Below, one piece after another: positions 1 through 7,870 of a DNA stretch of 64,000 nucleotides (positions within the stretch are counted from its first letter, which is position 1; every line of letters begins with the position of its first letter). The position numbers and the translations under genes were made by a program. This DNA comes from Vagococcus carniphilus (lineage in GTDB: Bacteria; Bacillota; Bacilli; Lactobacillales; Vagococcaceae), in the NCBI RefSeq assembly GCF_014397115.1, contig NZ_CP060720.1, positions 1,442,001 to 1,506,000 of the forward strand. Direction: 5' to 3'. The notes under the pieces are model-generated. The model did no database searches. It was given only the letters and a program-made list of their open reading frames with translations, and was not told where the DNA came from.

Positions 1-2
1 TG

Positions 3-932
3 GTAGATACAGCTGAAGGAAGTCCTGTTTATCAAAATTTAGCTTTACAAAAAAGAGAGATAGCTAAACAGTTAAACAGTGTGTTATTTGAAAAACCAGA
101 TAAATACATAGAGTCTGGAAATGAACTAGCTAAATTAAGAGAAGAGTTACGAAAGGAAAAAGATTTTAATCATGAGATTGAAATATTGCAACCGCCTTTA
201 GCTAAAACAAAAATGGATAGTACTTATTTTACTCATGTACTAAAAACGAATGAAACAATTTATTTAAAACCTGAAACTTTTAGTACCCTTAGTTTATTCT
301 TTTTTTCAATACTTGGTATTGTATGGTTTCCAGTTTGTGCTTTTTTGACGGCTAATATGTTGGAAGATGAGTATGAACATGAATCCTTACTAAAAGGCTT
401 GCCAGAATCATTTCTTAGGAGATGTTTAAGAAGATATGGTACATTATTTAAGTTTTTCATCATAGGCTTGTTAGGGGCGTTGCTTCTTGCATTTGGCTTT
501 ACACAATTATTTGGAAATGGTATCAACGATCTTGGTAATTCACAAGTTGTTCAATTAATATCTTTTAGCATTTTAAAGAATTGGCAAGTGATGCTTCTTT
601 ATATTTTTTATTTAATCGTTTTGTTTACATTTGTTTTTACTTTATCGATTTTTTTAAATGTGTTACTTAGAAATTTTTACTTAACATTAATTCTAGAAAT
701 GATTTTTTATGCACTAACAATTTTATTACCTGAATTTATCAGTGAGTCCCCATGGTACCTAGGAGCTTATTTAATACCAACTTACCTTTTAGAAGGAAAA
801 TATTTAACAAATACATCCTCTATTTTTTTAAACCCAATTGTTGGCATGGGGTATCTATTGATGATCACGTTTCTATTGCTTCTTTTAATCTCACTTATGA
901 GTAAAAGAGGATTGAAAGGAGTGAAGGCGTAA
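3..932 (+). CDS. ABC-2 type transporter permease (5' end outside window)
   Basis: Membrane subunit of an ABC exporter. The reading frame is open from base 3 with no stop before the window edge, so the true start lies upstream; a GTG at 81 is only an internal codon. About five hydrophobic segments are encoded (near bases 285-365, 447-515, 588-668, 676-741 and 843-899), following a charged extracytoplasmic-looking stretch. No ATPase motifs are present. The stop overlaps the start of the next permease (TAATG), and an ATPase follows, so the three form one transporter operon. The substrate cannot be told; paired permeases plus a stand-alone ATPase suit bacitracin/lantibiotic-immunity or Nat-type exporters. 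Confidence 0.8.
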   Translation, partial: VDTAEGSPVYQNLALQKREIAKQLNSVLFEKPDKYIESGNELAKLREELRKEKDFNHEIEILQPPLAKTKMDSTYFTHVLKTNETIYLKPETFSTLSLFFFSILGIVWFPVCAFLTANMLEDEYEHESLLKGLPESFLRRCLRRYGTLFKFFIIGLLGALLLAFGFTQLFGNGINDLGNSQVVQLISFSILKNWQVMLLYIFYLIVLFTFVFTLSIFLNVLLRNFYLTLILEMIFYALTILLPEFISESPWYLGAYLIPTYLLEGKYLTNTSSIFLNPIVGMGYLLMITFLLLLLISLMSKRGLKGVKA

Positions 933-2110
933 TGTGGGCTTTTTTCAAACATGAATTAAAAGAATTTTTAACTAATAGAAAGAACATTGCTATTTATTTG
1001 CTTTTGATTTTTTTATCTTTATTTTATTGGTTACAAATTGAGAATAATTTCGAAATAATTGAGCGGGTTTCTAGAGAAGAACTCCAAGCAAGTATCGACA
1101 CTAAGAGTGACTTTTTAAAGAAAGTTAATCGTGAAGGAGAAATTCATCCAGATACTCAAGCAGCGATTGAAGCTTTTCCAGCTATTGTTGAAAATGAAGA
1201 GCAACAAGTTAGATTACTAGATAAAAAGGATTATAAACAATTTTCTAAAGTTAGAAGCCAGTGGTACGAAAGTTACAAATTTAAACCTAGTCCAATGTAC
1301 TTTAAGGATGGCTCACCGACTGCTAACTTAACGATTTTTTATAATTATTCAACAATGTTTAATAAATTATCTCGTTATAGTGAGATGGATGAACCAATTG
1401 ATTTAGCCGTTATCGACGAAAAAACAGCTATTCAGTCACTTGTTAGAGCAATGGATTATTTACTTCCAATCATTTTAGTTGTGACTTCTTTTATTTTTTC
1501 AATGGATTTACTTTCACGTGATCGAAAACATAAGAGTTTAGTAAAAGGGATGCCCTTAACAGATGGTAAAAAAATAGTGGTTAAAATTCTTGTTGCTTTT
1601 ATAGGAACGATGCTTGACCTCATACCACTTAGTATTGGATTTATTGGTATTGGTTTAACCAATGGATTTGGATATCTCAATTTACCAATCGGAATTAGTT
1701 ATTTCAAAGGGAAAATACCTTTATTAAGTGAAATGCACTTTGAAAATATACCTGCAAGCACTTATATTTTAAGGTTTCTTTTATTGATAAGCCTATTAAT
1801 ATTAGTGGCGATTCTTATTAATTTACTACTAGGTATGTGGATTAAAAATGCTTACTTCTTATTTATTGTGACGCTAGGTTTGCCATTTATTGAATTATTC
1901 TATAATAGACCAGGCTATGCAGATATTCATCCAGTTCATTTTCTACCTACAAGCTATCTTCATGTAGGTGATGTTATTTCAGGACAACGAAGCCTTTTTT
2001 GGTCAGGAGCACAAATAACTTTTGGTTTTGGTTTAATAGTTGTTGGGATAACTCTTTTAGTGTTGAGTATTCTTTTATTTGGAGTGAATCGGTTTAAAAG
2101 AACTGTTTAG
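932..2110 (+). CDS. ABC-2 type transporter permease
   Basis: Second membrane subunit of the exporter, 392 aa. It has an N-terminal membrane segment (about residues 20-36), a charged loop of roughly 130 residues that is probably extracytoplasmic, then about five further hydrophobic segments to the C-terminus. This is the usual plan of ABC-2 permeases with a large first loop. Its ATG overlaps the stop of the upstream permease by one base, implying translational coupling, and the ATPase gene starts 15 bases downstream. The two permeases probably form a heterodimer. The substrate is unknown. Confidence 0.8.
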   Translation: MWAFFKHELKEFLTNRKNIAIYLLLIFLSLFYWLQIENNFEIIERVSREELQASIDTKSDFLKKVNREGEIHPDTQAAIEAFPAIVENEEQQVRLLDKKDYKQFSKVRSQWYESYKFKPSPMYFKDGSPTANLTIFYNYSTMFNKLSRYSEMDEPIDLAVIDEKTAIQSLVRAMDYLLPIILVVTSFIFSMDLLSRDRKHKSLVKGMPLTDGKKIVVKILVAFIGTMLDLIPLSIGFIGIGLTNGFGYLNLPIGISYFKGKIPLLSEMHFENIPASTYILRFLLLISLLILVAILINLLLGMWIKNAYFLFIVTLGLPFIELFYNRPGYADIHPVHFLPTSYLHVGDVISGQRSLFWSGAQITFGFGLIVVGITLLVLSILLFGVNRFKRTV

Positions 2111-2125
2111 TGGAGGAGTGAAAAA

Positions 2126-3007
2126 ATGATTGAACTAAAAAATATATCGGTTAGCTTTGGCAAACATCAAGTATTAAGAAATATCAATATGGTGTTTGAA
2201 ACAGGTGAAGTAGTTGGGCTAGTTGCGCCAAACGGAACTGGAAAAAGCACCTTGTTAAATGTGATGATGAATTATTTAAAGCCAAAACAAGGTGAAGTTA
2301 TCATAGAAGAGAGAAAAAAATATAAAAGTCCAAAGGAAAATAGTAAAATTTATCAAGTGATTTCTATGATGCCAGATCAAAATGATTTGTATGATCATTT
2401 ATCAGGTTATGAACATTTGAAATTATATCAAAGCATGTGGAAAACAAAACACCTGAAAATTGATGAGCTAGTTAAACGATTAGAAATGAGTCACTATGTA
2501 AAGAAAAAAGTAGGTAGCTATTCATTGGGGATGAAACAACGTCTTTGTTTTGCAATGCAAATAATGAGTGACACCAAAATTATGTTGATGGATGAAGTGA
2601 TGAACGGATTGGATCCTAATAATGTAGAACTTATTTCAAATGTGATTATTGAAAAAAAAGAAGAAGGAAAGACAATTATTATCGCTTCACATTTGCTAGA
2701 AAATTTGGAAAAGTATTCGGATCGGATTTTCTTTATATCAGGAGGAAATTTAGAATTATTTTTAGATAAGTCGCAAGGGTATGCAGATGATTCTACTTAT
2801 ATAAAGTTAAGCCATGTTAATTTTGAAACGATTCAAGAGTTGTTTCCATCTCTGTATCAAGTTGAGCTAAATCATCACGAGATGATTATTAGAGTTCAAG
2901 ATGACGAGCACCTATCAGAAACTTTAGCAACACTTATTTCTCACGAATATAATCAATTTTCAGTAGGCCATCTTAGTTTACCAGATGCTTATCAATTGAA
3001 ATTTTAA
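2126..3007 (+). CDS. ABC transporter ATP-binding protein
   Basis: Nucleotide-binding subunit (293 aa) for the two preceding permeases. Visible motifs are Walker A (APNGTGKST, about residues 33-41), an ABC signature in the form YSLGMKQRL, Walker B followed by DEVMNGLD, and the H-loop histidine in IIIASHLLE. Two positions depart from the usual form: Ala replaces the first Gly of Walker A, and Val replaces Pro in the DEP segment. Catalytic Lys, Asp, Glu and His all remain, so it should be active. The C-terminal 80 residues form a regulatory extension typical of this subfamily. A strong GGAGG lies before the ATG. Confidence 0.88.
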   Translation: MIELKNISVSFGKHQVLRNINMVFETGEVVGLVAPNGTGKSTLLNVMMNYLKPKQGEVIIEERKKYKSPKENSKIYQVISMMPDQNDLYDHLSGYEHLKLYQSMWKTKHLKIDELVKRLEMSHYVKKKVGSYSLGMKQRLCFAMQIMSDTKIMLMDEVMNGLDPNNVELISNVIIEKKEEGKTIIIASHLLENLEKYSDRIFFISGGNLELFLDKSQGYADDSTYIKLSHVNFETIQELFPSLYQVELNHHEMIIRVQDDEHLSETLATLISHEYNQFSVGHLSLPDAYQLKF

Positions 3008-3018
3008 AGGAGAAAGAA

Positions 3019-3414
3019 ATGCATCAATATAAAACAACGCTATCTTCCATTGAAGAGTTAGAAAAGCTATATACAGCGTTAAACTGGAATCAAATTGGTT
3101 TGACAAGAGATGAATTGAATCAGATGGTGGCAGGGAGTTGGTATAGTATTTTTGTTTATAAGGAAGCTAATCTTATAGGGACTGGTCGAATTATTTCAGA
3201 TGGTATAATTACAGGACTAATTTGTGGTGTAGGGGTATTACCTTTATATCAAGGGCAAGGAGTAGGAAAGAAAATAATCGAAAAATTAGTTAATGAATGC
3301 GAGAAAAATCGCATCTTTCCGCAATTAATGTGTGATAAATCATTGATATCATTTTACGAATCAATTGGTTTTAAAGAGTTCACAGTGGGAATGAATTATT
3401 CTATTAAGAGATAA
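3019..3414 (+). CDS. GNAT family N-acetyltransferase
   Basis: Small cytoplasmic acetyltransferase of 131 aa. The acetyl-CoA site shows as the V-x-P-x-Y-Q-G-Q-G-V-G-K segment (about residues 74-85), followed by a helix and a C-terminal SFYESIGF motif characteristic of single-domain GNATs. It starts 11 bases after the ABC ATPase stop with its own AAAGGAG, so it is probably co-transcribed with the exporter, although nothing shows a functional link. The acetyl acceptor is unknown. No clear intrinsic terminator follows; the rpsP promoter begins about 60 bases downstream. Confidence 0.82.
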   Translation: MHQYKTTLSSIEELEKLYTALNWNQIGLTRDELNQMVAGSWYSIFVYKEANLIGTGRIISDGIITGLICGVGVLPLYQGQGVGKKIIEKLVNECEKNRIFPQLMCDKSLISFYESIGFKEFTVGMNYSIKR

Positions 3415-3472
3415 AAATGAATTTATAAATAAGCATAAAAAATAAAAAAATGAAGCTGTAAAGAAAAAACAC

Positions 3473-3501
3473 TTTACATCTCTTTTAAAAACTGTTATGA
3501 T
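3473..3501 (+). promoter_or_regulatory. Promoter for rpsP operon
   Basis: TTTACA (3473-3478), a 17-base spacer and TATGAT (3496-3501) form a good vegetative promoter about 40 bases upstream of rpsP. An inverted repeat TGTAAAG/CTTTACA overlaps the -35 box. Confidence 0.6.
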
Positions 3502-3541
3502 ATTTCTTGTGATTAAGAAATATATCTGGAGGTGCCTATAA

Positions 3542-3817
3542 ATGGCAGTTAAAATTCGTTTAAAACGTATGGGTTCTAAAAAGAAACCTTTTTATCGTAT
3601 GGTAGTAGCAGATTCTCGTTCACCTCGTGATGGACGTTATATCGAAGTTGTGGGAACTTACAACCCATTAGTAAACCCAGCACAAGTAACAGTTAAAGAA
3701 GAAGAAATCTTAGACTGGTTATCAAAAGGTGCTCAACCTTCTGACACAGTGCGCAACATTTTATCTCGTGAAGGAATCATGAAAAAACATCACGAAGCTA
3801 AATACACTAAAAAATAA
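3542..3817 (+). CDS. rpsP: 30S ribosomal protein S16
   Basis: Small-subunit protein S16, 91 aa, the normal length for Firmicutes. The N-terminus begins [19 protein letters not shown], followed by [11 protein letters not shown] and YNPL segments, all diagnostic of S16. It assembles early into the 30S 5' domain through 16S rRNA contacts. A strong GGAGGTG lies before the ATG and its own promoter sits just upstream. khpA follows after 13 bases, and rimM-trmD-rplS lie slightly further on, the conserved Gram-positive order. Confidence 0.98.
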   Translation: MAVKIRLKRMGSKKKPFYRMVVADSRSPRDGRYIEVVGTYNPLVNPAQVTVKEEEILDWLSKGAQPSDTVRNILSREGIMKKHHEAKYTKK

Positions 3818-3830
3818 GGTGGGACTTTGA

Positions 3831-4085
3831 ATGACTGATGTTAAAGATTTGGTATTAACCATTGTCCGTCCGTTAGTTAGTCAACCTGAAAATGTCCATT
3901 TGGAGATTACTGAAGGTGATCAATATATGGAATACAACCTAACAGTTGCCCCTGAAGATATTGGTCGTATTATTGGAAAACAAGGACGTGTGGCTAAAGC
4001 TATTCGAACTATTGTTTATAGTGTACGTACAAATGAACCAAAAAAAGTTCGTTTAAATATTTTAGATGGTAATTCTGACACTTAG
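3831..4085 (+). CDS. khpA: KH-domain RNA-binding protein KhpA
   Basis: Single KH-domain protein of 84 aa. The RNA-binding GxxG loop reads IIGKQGRVAKAIRTI in the middle of the protein. In streptococci and enterococci KhpA dimerises with KhpB (EloR/Jag) and influences cell elongation and sRNA-dependent regulation; that partner is not in this window. The gene is directly downstream of rpsP, its conserved location. Its stop codon lies inside the 5' arm of an intrinsic terminator, so rpsP-khpA is likely a closed transcription unit. Confidence 0.93.
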   Translation: MTDVKDLVLTIVRPLVSQPENVHLEITEGDQYMEYNLTVAPEDIGRIIGKQGRVAKAIRTIVYSVRTNEPKKVRLNILDGNSDT

Positions 4086-4106
4086 TCTTTTGACTAAGTG
4101 TTTTTT
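4079..4106 (+). terminator. Intrinsic terminator of rpsP-khpA
   Basis: A perfect 9-bp stem CACTTAGTC/GACTAAGTG with a TTTT loop is followed by six T. The 5' arm overlaps the khpA stop codon. Confidence 0.9.
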
Positions 4107-4200
4107 AATTATCATTAAAAGGATATTAATTTACAAAAATAACATTTAATTATATAATTTAGGTGTAGTTGACAAATAAATAGAAAGAACGGTGATTAAT

Positions 4201-4659
4201 ATGAAGAAAAGCTTTTTGGCTTTAAGTGTTTTATTGAGTATAGGTATGCTGAGTGCCTGTTCAAATTCAAAAGATAATGCATCAAACGAATCCAGTGCTT
4301 CTAGCTCTATCAGTCAACAAAAAGAACCTGAAACAAGTAGTAGTAAAAAAGAAACTCAAACAAATTCAGAATTTAAAGGTAAGATTGCAGAAAAACCAGT
4401 TATTGAGGATGAGACAGTTACGGTAACTATTAATAAAGTTGAAGCTATCAAAGATTCGGAAGGAATTAATGCTAGTTTTTCTCCAGACGGAGTCGTTTTA
4501 ATAGCAGACAAGAAGGTATTCGATGAATCAGTGAAAGTTGAAGATTTAGCTGAAGGTGATGAGCTTGATTTTATTCTAAGTTCAACTCCTGCAATGACTA
4601 AATCAATCCCACCTCAAATTTCAGGTGATTCTGTTATAAAAATCAGTTTAGCCAAATAG
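4201..4659 (+). CDS. Putative lipoprotein, function unknown
   Basis: A 152-aa secreted lipoprotein. The start is taken at ATG 4201 (MKKSFL...), rather than the in-frame GTG 4192, because the GGTG at 4191 suits a ribosome-binding role and the signal peptide then begins normally. A hydrophobic core is followed by a lipobox LSAC with the lipidated Cys near residue 20. A Ser/Asn/Lys-rich low-complexity linker (about residues 22-57) tethers a small domain of about 90 residues that I do not recognise. The gene stands alone between two terminators, an insertion into the rpsP-rimM neighbourhood. Confidence 0.75.
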   Translation: MKKSFLALSVLLSIGMLSACSNSKDNASNESSASSSISQQKEPETSSSKKETQTNSEFKGKIAEKPVIEDETVTVTINKVEAIKDSEGINASFSPDGVVLIADKKVFDESVKVEDLAEGDELDFILSSTPAMTKSIPPQISGDSVIKISLAK

Positions 4660-4666
4660 TCAAAAA

Positions 4667-4701
4667 AACTTGTTTGAATATTCATTCAAACAGGTTTTTT
4701 T
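4667..4701 (+). terminator. Intrinsic terminator after lipoprotein gene
   Basis: AACTTGTTTGAA pairs with TTCAAACAGGTT (12 bp, one G-U), followed by a T-run. Confidence 0.88.
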
Positions 4702-4741
4702 GTTATTTTTATTTTTGATTTGAAATCCTATGAAAATAAAA

Positions 4742-4771
4742 ATGACACATACTAGGTTTCAATGATACAAT
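4742..4771 (+). promoter_or_regulatory. Promoter for rimM-trmD
   Basis: ATGACA (4742-4747), an 18-base spacer and TACAAT (4766-4771), with a TG one base before the -10, form an extended -10 type promoter 35 bases upstream of rimM. Confidence 0.5.
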
Positions 4772-4806
4772 GTAAAAGATATTTTAGAAGAAGAGAGGGT
4801 TATTGA

Positions 4807-5337
4807 GTGACTGAATTTTTAAACGTAGGAAAAATTGTAAACACCCAAGGAATTAAAGGTGAAGTAAGAGTTATCTCTAAAACAGATTTTTCAGAAGAAC
4901 GCTATAAAAAGGGTAAAGAATTATTCTTATTCCAAGAAGATAAAAAACCTATAACACTAACAATAAAAAGCCACAGAAAACATAAAAATTTTGATATTCT
5001 AAGTTTTGAGGGACATCCAAATATCAATGATGTTGAGAAGTACCGAGATGGTATTTTAAAAATATCAAAAGAAGATGTCGGTAAATTAGAAGAAAACGCC
5101 TTTTACTATCATGAAATAATTGGATTAGAAGTATTTGATGAAGAAGATAAGAGTCTGGGAACGATTAAAGAAATCCTTTCACCAGGAGCAAATGATGTAT
5201 GGGTAATTGGACAAAATCAAAAAGGGAAGAAAGATATTTTGATTCCATACATTGAATCAGTTGTAAAATCAGTAGATGTTGAAAGTAAAAAAGTAACTGT
5301 AGAAATACCTGAAGGACTGATTGACGATGAGAATTGA
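4807..5337 (+). CDS. rimM: Ribosome maturation factor RimM
   Basis: 16S rRNA processing protein of 176 aa that binds S19 and helps mature the 30S head. The N-terminal RimM barrel starts with [17 protein letters not shown], and the C-terminal PRC-barrel contains [18 protein letters not shown] and DVWVIG motifs. Initiation appears to be at GTG 4807, eight bases after an AGAGGG sequence. The last codons overlap the start of trmD by about ten bases, indicating coupled translation. The rimM-trmD-rplS order is conserved in bacteria. Confidence 0.96.
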   Translation: MTEFLNVGKIVNTQGIKGEVRVISKTDFSEERYKKGKELFLFQEDKKPITLTIKSHRKHKNFDILSFEGHPNINDVEKYRDGILKISKEDVGKLEENAFYYHEIIGLEVFDEEDKSLGTIKEILSPGANDVWVIGQNQKGKKDILIPYIESVVKSVDVESKKVTVEIPEGLIDDEN

Positions 5338-6067
5338 TGTATTGACTCTATTCCCTAGAATGTTTGAGGGACCTTTAACAGAATCTATTTTAGGAAAAGC
5401 AATTGATAAAAACTTATTAGATGTTCATGTAAGTAATTTTAGAGATTTCTCAACTAACAAGCATCAACAAGTTGATGACTATCCTTACGGTGGAGGAGCT
5501 GGGATGCTCCTCAAAGTACAGCCAATCCACGATGCTATAAAATCTCTTCAAGCTGATTCAGGAAGGACTAACCAACGAATTATTTTACTTGATCCAGCAG
5601 GAAAACCGTTTAATCAAAAGATGGCAGAGGAATTTTCCAAAGAAGAGCATCTTGTTTTTGTCTGTGGACACTACGAAGGCTATGACGAGCGTATTAGGGA
5701 TTTAGTGACAGATGAAGTCTCATTAGGAGATTACGTTTTGACAGGTGGAGAACTTGGCGCAATGACTATGATTGATGCAACTGTTCGCCTTTTACCTGAA
5801 GTTCTTGGAAATGATGAGTCAGCCAAGGGTGATTCACATTCGACAGGACTATTAGAGCATCCACAATATACTCGTCCAGCAAATTATGAAGGCATGGAAG
5901 TTCCGCATGTTTTGACAAATGGTAACCACAAGTTAATCGAAGAGTGGCAATTAAAAGAGTCTCTAAGAAGAACTCTTTTAAGAAGACCAGATATGTTAGA
6001 AAAAGTAGAGTTAACAGACGAAATGATTCGCCTATTAGATGAAGTAAAAAAAGAAGAAGATATGTAA
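5327..6067 (+). CDS. trmD: tRNA (guanine(37)-N(1))-methyltransferase
   Basis: SPOUT-family methyltransferase (246 aa) that makes m1G37 in tRNAs with G36 and so prevents +1 frameshifting. The N-terminal [13 protein letters not shown] and the knot segments [10 protein letters not shown] and GDYVLTGGE, which bind S-adenosylmethionine, are intact. ATG 5327 is chosen over the in-frame TTG 5321 because it gives the canonical N-terminus. It overlaps the end of rimM. A separate promoter precedes the following gene rplS. Confidence 0.97.
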   Translation: MRIDVLTLFPRMFEGPLTESILGKAIDKNLLDVHVSNFRDFSTNKHQQVDDYPYGGGAGMLLKVQPIHDAIKSLQADSGRTNQRIILLDPAGKPFNQKMAEEFSKEEHLVFVCGHYEGYDERIRDLVTDEVSLGDYVLTGGELGAMTMIDATVRLLPEVLGNDESAKGDSHSTGLLEHPQYTRPANYEGMEVPHVLTNGNHKLIEEWQLKESLRRTLLRRPDMLEKVELTDEMIRLLDEVKKEEDM

Positions 6068-6078
6068 AGAAAAAGAGC

Positions 6079-6107
6079 TTTACAGGGTCTTTTTAATGTG
6101 TTAAACT
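6079..6107 (+). promoter_or_regulatory. Promoter for rplS
   Basis: TTTACA (6079-6084), a 17-base spacer and TAAACT (6102-6107) preceded by TGT (extended -10). It predicts a start near 6114 and a leader of about 80 bases. Confidence 0.55.
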
Positions 6108-6112
6108 ATTTC

Positions 6113-6195
6113 AGTGAGTGAGAATCACTCAACTATTACGACATTCCGCTATGTAGAAATCGTATGAATGTTTTGGAAATAAGGAGAATGTGGAA
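6113..6195 (+). promoter_or_regulatory. rplS leader RNA, probable L19 autoregulatory leader
   Basis: The untranslated leader folds into two hairpins. One is GAGTGA/TCACTC with a GAA loop (6116-6130); the other is ACATTC/GAATGT (6141-6171), ending about ten bases before the AGGAG. A structured L19 leader at this position is known in low-GC Gram-positives. Membership of that family is inferred from position and compact structure, not from a covariance-model match. Confidence 0.4.
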
Positions 6196-6543
6196 ATGAA
6201 TCCATTAATCGAAGCAATTACAAACGAACAATTACGTTCTGACATCCCAGCGTTCAGACCTGGAGACACTGTGCGTGTACACGCTAAAGTTGTAGAGGGT
6301 ACTCGTGAACGTATCCAGTTATTTGAAGGTGTTGTTATCAAACGCCGTGGAGCTGGAGTTAGCGAAACTTATACAGTTCGTAAAATCTCAAATGGTGTTG
6401 GTGTTGAACGTACATTCCCAATCCACACACCACGTGTTGCACAAATCGAAGTAGTACGTTACGGTAAAGTACGTCGTGCTAAACTTTATTATTTACGTGC
6501 ATTACATGGTAAAGCAGCAAGAATTAAAGAAATCCGTCGTTAA
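6196..6543 (+). CDS. rplS: 50S ribosomal protein L19
   Basis: Large-subunit protein L19, 115 aa, located at the 30S-50S interface. [20 protein letters not shown] and [13 protein letters not shown] segments and the C-terminal [10 protein letters not shown] are diagnostic. ATG 6196 (MNPLIEAI...) is chosen over the in-frame GTG 6190 because it stands nine bases after AAGGAG and gives the standard length. An intrinsic terminator follows 20 bases later. Confidence 0.98.
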   Translation: MNPLIEAITNEQLRSDIPAFRPGDTVRVHAKVVEGTRERIQLFEGVVIKRRGAGVSETYTVRKISNGVGVERTFPIHTPRVAQIEVVRYGKVRRAKLYYLRALHGKAARIKEIRR

Positions 6544-6564
6544 TAAGTCGTTATTAATGAATAA

Positions 6565-6594
6565 AGGACTCTACATTTGTAGGGTTCTTTTTTA
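6565..6594 (+). terminator. Intrinsic terminator of rplS
   Basis: GGACTCTACA pairs with TGTAGGGTTC (G-U pairs included) around a short TT loop, followed by six T. Confidence 0.88.
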
Positions 6595-6679
6595 TTTAAC
6601 TTAATCTCATCTTTAACTTTTCTTCATAAAAACAAAAAAAGAATGACTCATTTTCTTCACATTTAGAGGCTATTATATA

Positions 6680-6788
6680 AATATACCAACAAAACAACCC
6701 TAACAAACTTTTTCATTTTATTTACTCCTCCAAAGTAAATAAAACAACTCCTTTTAAGTCCTTAGCAAAATGCTAAGGACTTTTTTTT
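6680..6788 (+). ncRNA. Candidate small RNA with CCTCC anti-SD loop
   Basis: The 324-base gap between rplS and the next gene has no credible ORF but holds a compact RNA-like layout. AT-rich -10-like boxes (TATTAT/TATAAA, 6671-6681) come first, then a C/A-rich unstructured stretch. Next is a perfect 11-bp hairpin TTTTATTTACT/AGTAAATAAAA (6717-6745) whose 7-base loop is CCTCCAA, then a second CTCC, and finally a strong terminator. A CCTCC loop is complementary to Shine-Dalgarno cores, as in known C-rich loop sRNAs of Firmicutes. It could instead be the leader of the downstream oxidoreductase gene. The 5' end is approximate. Confidence 0.45.
6756..6788 (+). terminator. Intrinsic terminator (sRNA candidate)
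   Basis: A perfect 12-bp stem AAGTCCTTAGCA/TGCTAAGGACTT with a 3-base loop and a following T-run. No protein gene lies between the rplS terminator and this one. Confidence 0.9.
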
Positions 6789-6867
6789 ATTGAAAAATCT
6801 TAAATAGTTGCAAAACTAATATTGGTTGAGTATGGTTAATCTATAGATTTAAACAAGGAGTGATTGA

Positions 6868-7827
6868 ATGAAATCAGTTGAGATGAAAGCTTTTGGAGAT
6901 ATAGATGTTTTAGAAATTGTTGATAGAAAAGTTCCTACAGTTGGTAATCACGATGTAAGAGTAAAATTACATTTCGCGGGAGTTAATGCGGCTGAAACTT
7001 ATATTAGACAGGGAGGATATGCTTTTTTTAAACCCGAATTACCCTATACACCAGGATTTGATGGAGCAGGTGTAATAGAGGAAGTTGGTCGTGAAGTTAC
7101 TGATTTGAAGGTGGGAGATAGAGTTTTTATTGCTTCTGCTCTTTCTAAAAATGCAACAGGAACATACGCTGAGGAAATAGTTGTAAGTGCTGATGGAGTT
7201 AGAAAATTACCAGATAACAATTCATTTGAAGAGGGAGCTGCATTAGGAATTCCTGCAACTGCAGCTTATCGTGCACTTTTTCAACGAGGATTCTTAAAAT
7301 CAAATGAGCGTGTTTTAATTCATGGTGCTTCAGGTGGAGTGGGAACTTTAGCTGTTCAAATGGCGAAAGCTCATGGTGCTTATGTGATTGGAACAGCTGG
7401 CACTAAAGAAGGTATGAGAAAAGTTAAAGAAAACGGAGCAGATATAGTCTTAAATCATCGCAGTGATAATTATTTAGAAGAGATAAAATCTGTTGATTTA
7501 GTTATTGAGATGCTTGCTAATGTTAATCTAGAAAAAGATTTATTGGTTTTAAATCAACGAGGACGTATTATTATTGTGGGCAATCGAGGAGAGTTAACAT
7601 TTAATCCAAGATTAACAATGGAAAAAGAAGCAGATATTAGAGGAATTGCAGTTTGGAATGCTACAAAAGATGAAAATGAAGAAAGTTTAAATGAAATTCA
7701 AATCATGTTGGAAAAAGGAGAACTTCATCCAGAGATTGGTAGTATTTATTCGATGGAAAATGTTAGAGAAGCACAAGATGATTTAGTTAACAAACCATCT
7801 AATGGTAAGATGTTACTAAAAGTTTAG
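6868..7827 (+). CDS. Quinone oxidoreductase-like medium-chain dehydrogenase
   Basis: A 319-aa NADPH-dependent oxidoreductase of the zinc-less MDR family (Qor/zeta-crystallin type). The N-terminal GroES-like fold includes FAGVNAAETYIRQGGY and YTPGFDGAGVIEEVG. The Rossmann motif HGASGGVGTLAVQMAK binds NADPH near residues 150-165. No structural-zinc cysteine cluster is seen, consistent with the quinone-reductase branch. It likely reduces quinones or enones in the cytosol. The gene stands alone with AAGGAG before the ATG and converges on the LacI-type gene through a shared bidirectional terminator. Confidence 0.85.
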   Translation: MKSVEMKAFGDIDVLEIVDRKVPTVGNHDVRVKLHFAGVNAAETYIRQGGYAFFKPELPYTPGFDGAGVIEEVGREVTDLKVGDRVFIASALSKNATGTYAEEIVVSADGVRKLPDNNSFEEGAALGIPATAAYRALFQRGFLKSNERVLIHGASGGVGTLAVQMAKAHGAYVIGTAGTKEGMRKVKENGADIVLNHRSDNYLEEIKSVDLVIEMLANVNLEKDLLVLNQRGRIIIVGNRGELTFNPRLTMEKEADIRGIAVWNATKDENEESLNEIQIMLEKGELHPEIGSIYSMENVREAQDDLVNKPSNGKMLLKV

Positions 7828-7828
7828 A

Positions 7829-7870
7829 TAAAAGAGGGATAAACTAATTAATAGTTTATCCCTCTTTTAA
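7829..7870. terminator. Bidirectional terminator between convergent genes
   Basis: AAAGAGGGATAAACT pairs with AGTTTATCCCTCTTT, flanked by A-run and T-run. It overlaps the last codons of the minus-strand regulator. Confidence 0.85.
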
